A DNA stretch of 64,000 nucleotides from Lyophyllum atratum (Eukaryota; Basidiomycota; Agaricomycetes; Agaricales; Lyophyllaceae). The position numbers and the translations under genes are program-made. This document shows positions 55,888 through 64,000 of the stretch, one piece after another. The notes beneath the pieces were generated by a model. That model saw nothing but the letters and a program-made list of their open reading frames with translations. It searched no databases and was not told where the DNA came from. The first letter of the stretch is position 1. Each line of letters opens with the position of its first letter. The stretch covers positions 310,001 to 374,000 of the forward strand of contig JACGCN010000007.1 in the NCBI GenBank assembly GCA_014905825.1, in the 5' to 3' direction.

Positions 55888-56329
55888 CTGGAAAGTGAGG
55901 ATAAGTTCGATGTGTAGCCTACTTGTATTTATATGAAAGACGACACAATGTCGCTGAATGCAAGTCGTGGAACTTCTGAAGACGACCAACAATAGTCAGC
56001 CGGTGCACCATCCAAACTCGACAGGAACGGCAGTAATTTCAAAATAGTGACCTCCGGGAAGCCATTGTTCGTGCTTATCATGTAGATCTGCCATTGTTGT
56101 TGCATGCGCAGGCCAGCCAGATCAGTAGAACAAAGACAACTTTGGAAGATTAGACTGTCAGTTTAAGTCTTAGTTAAAATAAGAACACAAGCACAACGCC
56201 CAAGAGCGTGCAGATCCCCCACTCATCGAGCCGCTCTTCTCTTCAGGCCATAACTATTGGTACGTGCTGGTCTACTCTCTGAGAAGCCTTGCAATGAGCT
56301 CTATTCAGTACACTCAGCTATAACTCACA
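55888..56329. promoter_or_regulatory. Divergent intergenic region, left edge of a duplication
   Basis: Upstream DNA for the minus nuclease-like gene and the plus small gene. The last 150 or so bases (from about 56182) are repeated before the second small gene copy at 60539. Confidence 0.5.
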
Positions 56330-56750
56330 ATGTCCTCCTTCCGATTGGGTGGTTACATTCTGACCCACGAGGAAACTATCAAATGGGGGGAACGTCTGGC
56401 GAATCAATCCGAGGAAGAGGTAGACCTCGAGGTCGCAATCAAGCATATTCTGATATACCTCACCAAATGCGGCGTTGCCATTTCCATCGTCCCTTATCCC
56501 GCCAATAACAATGTGCTCATGGTCGTGACCAGACGCGCACCCCATGCCGGCTGGAGAAAAGGGGATGATCCCAGAACACTGAAGCAATTCGAATTGGGGC
56601 AAGTGGAGGCGTTCGCGAAACAAGCATTGATCAACGAAGGTGCGTCCCCAAACTGCAGTGGTGTCGTTCTCTGACGTGACTTTATCATTAGGTGTCAAGG
56701 ACTTCCAGTTTGTTACTTCCTATGGCAAGCTGTTCGGCCGCCGTCCGTAA
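56330..56750 (+). CDS. Small protein, intact copy
   Basis: Exon 1 (56330-56639) and exon 2 (56692-56750) join in phase 1 across a 52-nt intron and give 122 residues. The sequence shows FRLGGYIL, KWGERLANQSEEE, a helix, AISIVPYP, VLMVVTRR and a final KDFQFVTSYGKLFGRRP. It belongs to the same family as the 6260 protein. The copy at 60687 is nearly identical but frameshifted. There is no signal peptide, membrane span or known motif. It lies tail-to-tail with the dsRBD-like gene, and the pair was duplicated together. Confidence 0.7.
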
Positions 56751-56977
56751 TTCCTATCCCTTCTTTGTGCCCCAAAGTAGATTAGAATTATACAAGTTGA
56801 TGTAGGATATTTTAATCTCCAGCGATGCTTTCAAACAGATGTGACATATATATACAACCTAGTCGTTATTTTCTCCCTGCTCTGCTTACCCTCCACAAGG
56901 CGGCGCCATGTATCTCATTTCACGGGGGTGGTTTGGCGGGCCGCGGGAGCGCCGGGGACATGAGAGCTGTGTACGAC

Positions 56978-59900
56978 TCAGTGCGAGCCTGAAGGCGTGT
57001 GATCAATTTCATATGGCAGGGGTAGGGGGCGCATTGGTCGGCCGTGCTTTGACACCGGAGGAGGGGGAATTGACATGTGGGGGGATTGGCCAAGAGTGGG
57101 GCGAAGGTAGCGTTGGGGCGCAGGGGTAGGATGGGCTTTGGGCTCTGATCTCAGCAGTGTTCCGAGGGAGTCGCCTTCACCATTACTAGAGAAGAGGCTG
57201 GCCTTGGATGGTGTTTTCGCTAACCCCTTCCCGCTCGCGTGTACCCGTGCTGTAGTCACAGGCAGCCGTTGTGGGTCGACTACCCTTTTGTTTTCACTTC
57301 TTGACGGCTTCGACAGCTGAGCACTGCCCGTGATCGTCTCCGGCGGGGTGGATGCTGCAGCGATATGTGTTCCCTTTTTTTCCCTCCCACGCTTCCTCTT
57401 CCTCTTCCGCGGAGGCGGGTTATCATCGACGTCCATCCGTTTCTGCGGCCTCTCGCAGATGAGGGACCTACTTTCCTGCAAATCCGGTTGCAACCCTTCC
57501 CAGAACATCTGGTGGTCTGGTGGCGGGGGCTCACCATGGAAGCGTATGAGTTCGATGACGCCCAGTTCAGCTGCCAGAAGAGCAGCCGCAGTCTTTGCGT
57601 CTTTCTTACTGTTATACTCAGGTTCCGTAACGTACTCATGGACCTCGGGACCAAGACGTACTACCAGAGTGCATCCAAAGGCTATATGAGTAATGCATTA
57701 GTTAGCATCCATGGGGTGCGTGTGAATTAGGATATCATACCATCCCTAGAGGTAGAGATTTCCCAATCGATGTTACCCCTGGAGCACTCGTCGTACAGCA
57801 CGGGACGAATCTTCCATTTCACAAGCCGTCTGAGTTGTGTTGTCAGCTTCTTTCCAACCTCGGTCCCCACCTGCTTGATATAATCTATCGCATGCTGACT
57901 GACTGCCAACAGAGACACGGCGTTCCTTGCATCACACTGCGTTGCAAAGAGGGGGTCGACAAGGTAGGAACGGCACTCCTGAGGGCGGTGGAGGCGGAGA
58001 ACGCAACCAATGACTGACAGCCGTTCAGATATGCAGCGAGTACATATGCAACGATAAAACTTACGGCCATGTTCAGACTTAGTTGGCCAAAAGTAGTCTA
58101 TCTTGAATTGGCCACCGCGCGCCTCCACAATCGCCGCGTCTAGCATTGAAGAAGCGTCGATTTGGGTCGCGGTTTTGGTGCCGAAGAGTTCCTGGAGTGG
58201 GAGTGCGAGGGTCTCAGACCAGGCTTCGATGGATGTAGCGGTAGTTGGCTTCGGGAATGGTTCTGGCTTTTCTGTGCCGGAAACGCCACTATCCTTGATG
58301 TGGTGGATGACGTTATGATCGATGGCAAGTTTTGCGCAGCTTGCCCTGGCTTCGTGAATGGTGGAATAGATCATATCTGTGGAGTATACCTGCGCTACGT
58401 CGAGTGGGATTCGCAGAGCTGTGCCCCATCCTGAGGCACTCGTGAGCAATGGTGATATAGAAATATGTGATGATGTAGCACTTACGAACAGGGGTATCTC
58501 CAGATTCGGATTCACAGTAGAACAGCCAATCTGGGGGAAGTTGACCGTATTCTCTACAAGCACTTTCAATTTTGAGGACATCCACGTCTTCCTGGGGCTC
58601 TGACTCTCTATCCAAAACACCCTCATCGACGGATATGTGCTCAACGTTCGACTCCGTCGGAGCATTGACTTGCGGGGTATCCCGCGGCTTTCCGTGTACG
58701 ACACTCCCGTCCTGTACTTGTACTGCCGTCCGGAAGGTCTCCAAGAATGTTTGATAACCTGGTGGTGGGAGCTTGCCCCGGAAGCGCAGGAGCTCGACAA
58801 GACCGAGTTCGGCCGCCATGAGCGTTGCCGCAGCCTTTGCATCGGCTTGGGTGCTGTACCCTGGTTCTGTGACATACATAAGCTCCTCAAGACCCAGATC
58901 CACGACGAGGGTACATCCATAGGCTGTGTAAGTAGTGGATCAGTTAAAACCATAAAACGTATGGAAAGGAAGTGTCGCACCATCTCTATCTGTATGGAAT
59001 GTCCAAGAGTGCGAATCGCTTTCTCGATCCAGTAACGGGACGATTTGCTCATGCATGAGACTCCTCAGTCGTGGCGTGATCTTGTTTTGTACCTCCAGCC
59101 CCATTTCTTTGATAGACCCCACCGCATCTTGGAACATCGCCAGCAAAGCCACAGCATGCCTCGCATCGTCGCGCGTCCTGAAAAGAGGGTCGACGAGATA
59201 GGAAAAGCACTTCCCAGGGCGATGGATGCGGAGAAGGCAGCCAACAGCTGCCGACGAGGCTGCGGAAGGTCCAGAGATGTGAATCGTGGGCCAGAAGTAG
59301 TCAATCTTCAGTCGCGTGCCCTTCGCCTCTCGAATGGTTTTGTTCAGCAATTCAGGAGCGTCAATTTCTGCTGGGGACTTGTTGCGAAGACACCTCCATC
59401 GTGGGCGTCGGAGGGCCTTGAACCAGGTTTCGAGGGATATAACAGCAGTTGGCTTCTGGGCTGGTACTAACTGGACCACTGCGGTGGATACACCCGGTGT
59501 TTGTCCAAGGTTCTTGATGTCGTGGATGACTCCCCGATCGATAGCGACTTTCGCGCAACCTGCTTTAGCTTCACGAGCGGTAGCGTAGACTGTATCGGTA
59601 GAGTATACCCGCGCCACTGTGAGTTCGACCCGCAGCGCTGCTCCCCACTCTATGAAATACCGTAAATTAGATGGAATACAGTGACGATGGAGCACTTACG
59701 AAGACGTATGCCTGCGGTTCCAAAGATGTGGTAGAATACGCAAGCTGGAGGTTGCTTTGCAGGACACCATATTTTGCAAGCGCTTTCGATTTCGAGCACA
59801 TTGGAATCTTGCTCCAACTCCTGCGAATCCTGCATCTTATCATTTCCGTGAACAATGAATTCTATCGCGCCATTCTCTACCGCGTTTTCCGCCGCTTCGA

Positions 59901-60198
59901 CCTTGGCCTCATCGTTGTGAGAATGGCATGTTCTGCCCTCGTAGACACGACGCGCACCATCAGGTCGAGTTATGGTCAAGATGCATTGGACACCTGATAG
60001 AAACCATTAGTCGTGAGTACAAATTTAAATATAGCAGGCTTGCAAGGACAACGTACCACTAGAATCCCCGGATGAACGTGGCGGGAAGTCAAATTTTAAC
60101 GCGTCCGTCAGTGAGTAGCCCGGAAACATAGCTGCAGTTGTGCGTTCTAAGCTAAGAATGTATTCCTTCTCAGTGAGTGAATTTCCAGATGTAGACAT
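56978..60198 (-). CDS. Multi-module dsRBD-like protein
   Basis: The minus-strand gene starts at ATG 60198; exon 1 is 60057-60198 and exon 2 starts at 59993, and several more exons lead to a stop at 56978. It holds about seven copies of a 45-50 residue strand-strand-helix module resembling the C-terminal half of dsRNA-binding domains. Examples are TITRPDGARRVYEG ... DEAKVEAAENAV, YVTEPGYSTQADAKAAATLMAAELG and SYLVDPLF-x-T-x-DARHAVALLA. Two near-repeat blocks, each with a LPP-x-W/VFY linker, a WG-x-ALR module and an IDYFWPT linker, show that half the protein arose by internal duplication with its introns. The C-terminal 150 residues are basic and Pro/Ser-rich (PRKRKRKRGREKK). RNA binding is inferred from the fold pattern. 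No catalytic domain is present. Confidence 0.65.
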
Positions 60199-60686
60199 GA
60201 CTGTTTTCAGTTCCTAAAGCAGCACAGAAAGTTACAGAATGCCACTGGCAGTCAAACCACAACGCAATGTGACACGCCATGCGTACCTTATGTATATTGC
60301 CGCTTCGAGAAGCGCCTAAATGTTCATCGTTCACAAGGCCACTACTACCACGGACAAGCTCGAAAGAGTGAGGAGGTAGCATCTGGTAATAGTATCATGA
60401 CTAGGAAGGCGTCATGGTCATAAACCACTACAAGACTGACTCCAGACGCGATGTTTGGGTGTACTGATCTCGACAAACAACCTAATTCCATCCCCATTTG
60501 GTTTGAACATCTTCGGGCCCAGAGAACGGAAGTATATAAGAACACGACCGCAACACCCAGGAGCGTGCAGATTCCCCACTCATCGAATCGCTCTTCTGTT
60601 CAGGCCATAACTACTGGTACGTGCTGATCTACTCTCCGAGCAGCCTTGCAACAAGCTCTATCTAGTACACTCAGCTATATTTCACA
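60199..60686. promoter_or_regulatory. Divergent region between the dsRBD-like gene and small gene copy 2
   Basis: 60199-60378 recurs upstream of the dsRBD remnant near 61700-61880. 60539-60686 matches the upstream of the intact small gene. The duplication joint therefore lies between about 60380 and 60539. Confidence 0.5.
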
Positions 60687-61118
60687 ATGTCCTCCTTCCG
60701 AGTGGGTGGTTACATTCTGACCAACGAGGAAGCTATCAAATGGGGGGAACGTCTGGCGAATCAATCCGAGGAAGAGGTAGACATCGAGGTCGCAATCAAG
60801 CATATTTTGATATACCTCACCAAATGCGGCGTTGCCATTTCCATCGTCCCATATCCCGCCAATGTTGCGCCAATGACCATGTGCTCATGGTCGTGACCAG
60901 ACGCGCACCCCATTCCGGCTGGAGAAAAGGGGATGATCCCAGAACACTGAAACAATTCGGATTGGGGAAAGTGGAGGCGTTCGCGAAACAAGCATTGATC
61001 AACGAGGGTGCGTCCCCAAACTGCAGTGGTGTCTTTCTCTGACGTGACTTTATCATTAGGTGTCAAGGACTTCCAATTTGTTACTTCCTATGGCAAGCTG
61101 TTCGGCCGCCGTCCGTAA
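60687..61118 (+). pseudogene. Small protein, frameshifted second copy
   Basis: Almost identical to 56330-56750, including the intron and the C-terminal exon. Near 60857-60878 it has 11 extra bases that look like a tandem duplication (CGCCAATG twice). This shifts the frame and brings a stop at 60896 after about 69 residues. The downstream half is preserved in another frame, so the lesion is recent. Confidence 0.8.
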
Positions 61119-61431
61119 TTCCTTTGTGTCCCAACATTCTGCTCCTTTGCCATTATTATGTTCCATGGAGACGATGTATTATTATATTGTGTGATATCGC
61201 AATCACCCTCAACCATATTACCCGCGGCTGTTCTGCTGTTTGGCCGACCTCAAGTCTTCTCCGTTTAAATACATGCCCAATAAATCGTACTCAGGGCTTC
61301 CGGATGGTGTTATGAGACCCGGGCGGGCATGAATTAATCCCCAACCCATACTTACCAAGCCTGAAGAGTGTTAGTGTTGATGTGGTCGAGACCACCCGTG
61401 CTGCAAGAGGCTGATGACCAAAGACAACTGC

Positions 61432-61880
61432 CCTCGTGGACACGACGCGCACCATCAGGCCGAGTTATGGTCAAGATGCATCGGACAGCTGATGAAACAA
61501 TCAGTCGTAAGTACAAATCTAAAGATAGCAGGCTCGCAAGGACAACGTACCACTTACTACATAGAGTGCCCGGATGAACGTGGTGGGAAGTCAAATTTCA
61601 ACGCGTGGACCGTCAGCGAGTAGTCCGGAAACATAGCTGCAGTTCAGCTAAGAATACATTCCTTCCCAGTGAGTTGATTCTCAGATGTAGACATGACTGT
61701 TTTCAGTTCCTAAAGCAGCACAGAAAGTCAGAGAATGCCAGTCAAACCACAACGCAAGGGACACGCCATGCGTAAGTACCTCAATATAGATATTGCCGGT
61801 TTGAGAAGTGCCCAAATATGCATCATTTACAAGGCCGTGACTACTAAGTACCATGGACAAGCTCGAAAGGGTGAGGAGTG
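61432..61880 (-). pseudogene. 5' remnant of a second dsRBD-like gene
   Basis: This matches 59939-60378, which is the upstream region, first exon, first intron and start of exon 2 of the dsRBD-like gene. The start ATG (61698) is kept, but a small deletion in the first exon gives an early TGA, and the remaining 3 kb of the gene is absent. Together with the 60687 copy it forms the truncated second unit of a tandem duplication. Confidence 0.75.
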
Positions 61881-61987
61881 CCACCACTTACTCTCACTAG
61901 CAACCAGCATGCAAGCAGGAAACCTCATCAAGGAGCAGAACCAACTCACTAATTTGCCAAGTATCAATCTATAGTCACGTTCCCAGA

Positions 61988-64000
61988 TTACATGAACAAA
62001 ACACTATGACTCAGCGCCGGCGTCACTGTCGCAGTCGAAGAAGTCGAAGGATCCGGCGTACTATCCAAATTCCTCTTCCCTTTCGTATCCTCCGCATAAT
62101 TCTCATAAAAATTGATATCGTCCTTACCAGTCACATCCGCATCCAGCCCTCCACGCCTTCCCGGGCCGTCCCAGAAATGGAACGCCTGGCTGTGAACGCC
62201 GTACGAGGCAGGCACGACTTCCAAGAGGTCCCCACGCGCGATCTCGATGGCGGGGATTTCGGAGGCGGGGAGACCAATGAGGTAGGCTAGCATGCAGCGG
62301 ATGACAGAGGCGTGTCCGATGATAAGCAGGTCCTCTTGCTCCTTCTCCAGCTCAATCAAAACAGGGTCAAGGCGCACTAAACATCATGTCACGGTTAACA
62401 TGCTGGTGTGCCGAGCTGAAGACGTACCGCTGAGGTCATGATAGCTCTCGGCACGGGGCGCACGGAAAGAATACGGATCCTTGAGGAATCGCTCCCAATC
62501 CTCAGGATAATACTTCTTCGCCTGTTCCGGGGACAGACCATCCCAGATACCGGGGTTGATCTCCAACATCTGCGGCTTCTCCACGACCTTGACTTTCAGC
62601 GCCGGGCTCGACACCTTCGAAACCATCGTCTGGCCCGAAACCATCGTCTGGCCCGACTCTGAGTCAAAAGAGGACGTCCTATTCGCCTCGGGATGGCCTT
62701 CGGCGATGTTTGAGGCTTGTGCGGCGGCAAGGAAGGGCCACGCAGTGTGGTGCGCGCGACGGTGCGTGGACGTCCATATCTAATGGCTTATGTGATTAGA
62801 CGATTACCGATGGCGAGGAGTATGGTACTTACCACGAGCTTTCGTTCCTCGGCATTGAGCCCTCGGTCCTTCAAGCTCTTCGCGCGTCGTTCCAGGACAA
62901 ATTCCTTTAGGCGTTCCGCGTACTCCCAACCCGCAGGAGACAGGTCGGAATCAGCCTTGTACGAGTGCTCGATCAGGGATTGTCCCGACTGGCCACAAGT
63001 CAGCTGCGTATTCCCAAACCAGAGACAATCGACGGACCCTGGCGAAGTAAATCGTTCGAAAACGATTATGAATGTTCATCAAGAAAAACACAATTCTTGA
63101 CTACCAATGCAGGTTGTTCAGGGTTAAATCAACTCGGGAAGAGGGGTCATACTTGGAGGTATCCTTGGATATTCTGTCGAACTGATCTGTCAAGGCAATC
63201 TCGAGAGTAATCATGAATGACCTCACATTTAGCATGATCTTCTCGCCAACCTGTGGATAGGAATGCATAAGCCGCGAAGTCAAGGGAGTAATGTTCGTCT
63301 TGCATTGATTATCCGAATGAACGGCCAGGCTTTGTCCTCGATGGTCTCGTAGTACTTCTCATGATCGCGGATTCGCAAGTAGTAGTCCTCAACGGCCTTG
63401 TTTGGGTCCCATCCACGATACTGCATCGTGGAGTTAACTATATGATCCAAGCACGTGGTCCATGTACACTTACATCGGGCGAGGATATCTTGACACTCCG
63501 GATATTGTTTTCAATAATCTCCTTATTGTCACAGAGCGTTTCTGCAAGAAGGCCTAATCAGTATGTAGCTACTCCACGTACAACGCGACTTACCGAGCAT
63601 AACGACATGTATCCCAGCCTTATCGAACTTCTCCGCCAATGCTGTTCGTGCAGCCTTCGTACCATTGTTGGCATCGTAGATCACCACCTGCCCACCGCCT
63701 TCAAAGAAGTCCCATATCAACTTCTCGCACCCAGCTGCGACCTTCCTCCTTAGCTCCTGTGTCTCAGAACTCTTGTCTCCTGATGTAACCTGTCACGATC
63801 ATGTCGTCCATGGTGCAATGATCGAATGCTCACCAAGTGTAAAATAATCCGGAGGCACTTTCTTCGTCGCGCCAAGGATCTTTCGGCGGTAATCGCCCAA
63901 CGACACGACCTGAGTCTTGACTCCCATCCATCGTAGATAACGCTCAAGTGCTCGAGAGATATGGGTTTTTCCGCGCGCTGGTAATCCAACTGTCACTACC
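61988..64000 (-). CDS. PFK26: 6-phosphofructo-2-kinase (PFK26-type), N-terminus outside window
   Basis: In-frame minus exons run from the right edge to TAA at 61988. The kinase part shows VGLPARGKTHIS (ATP loop), then SLGDYRRK, then VIYDANNGTKAAR. The bisphosphatase-like part reads YLQSRIVFFLMNIH, RTIYFAR|SGQS, DSDLSPAGWEYAERL, IWTSTHRRAHHTAWPF, GIWDGLSPEQ, ESYHDLS and LLIIGHASVIRC. The usual Arg-His-Gly-Glu phosphohistidine motif is Arg-Ser-Gly-Gln here (Ser codon 62986-62988, first codon of an exon). This points to a kinase that makes fructose 2,6-bisphosphate with little or no phosphatase activity, as in yeast Pfk26. An intron after FIRIIN seems to use a GC donor. An 18-bp tandem duplication near 62620-62656 encodes GQTMVS twice. 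Confidence 0.88.

Overview
The window looks like a chromosomal segment of a mushroom-forming basidiomycete (Agaricomycetes). Genes are packed on both strands and cut by many 45-65 nt GT-AG introns. Families typical of these fungi are present: an F-box protein with its degenerate relatives, Plavaka-type and hAT transposons, a coiled-coil plus conserved-tail family, and large low-complexity nuclear-type proteins. Exon models were built by hand from reading frame and splice signals. No rRNA, tRNA, CRISPR array or bacterial-type operon was seen.

Layout. 1-9.3 kb: a window-truncated low-complexity gene, three hypothetical genes, an F-box gene and a small gene with a 4-nt first coding exon. 9.7-24.5 kb is a transposon-rich island. 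It holds two apparently identical 526-bp hAT-type MITEs with 8-bp target duplications, a complete 4.9-kb hAT element with an apparently intact transposase gene, a TA-flanked MITE, a Plavaka-type transposase gene split by the second MITE and carrying a nonsense codon, a decapitated 2-oxoglutarate oxygenase, and F-box fragments. 24.5-27.5 kb holds two unrecognised genes next to the Plavaka gene. 29.2-31 kb is a single-pass membrane protein. 31.2-35.5 kb is a tandem array of three paralogues with a coiled-coil front and a tail carrying an invariant QGNRVAH motif.

36-54.6 kb is mostly housekeeping: two membrane proteins, an AMID/FSP1-like flavoprotein, a PITH-domain protein, mitochondrial ribosomal protein uS5m, a Ran1/Pat1-like kinase, a KEN-box nuclear protein, a mitochondrial PPR-like protein and an MFS transporter. 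54.9-61.9 kb is accessory again: a second PD-(D/E)XK-like nuclease-fold gene (the first is at 17 kb), a small-protein gene, a gene built from about seven dsRBD-like modules, and a decayed partial duplicate of the last two. 62-64 kb is a 6-phosphofructo-2-kinase with a serine in place of the catalytic phosphatase histidine; it runs off the right edge.

Most housekeeping genes act independently. The sets that belong together are the hAT element with its possible MITE clients, the three QGNRVAH paralogues, and the duplicated small-gene/dsRBD unit.
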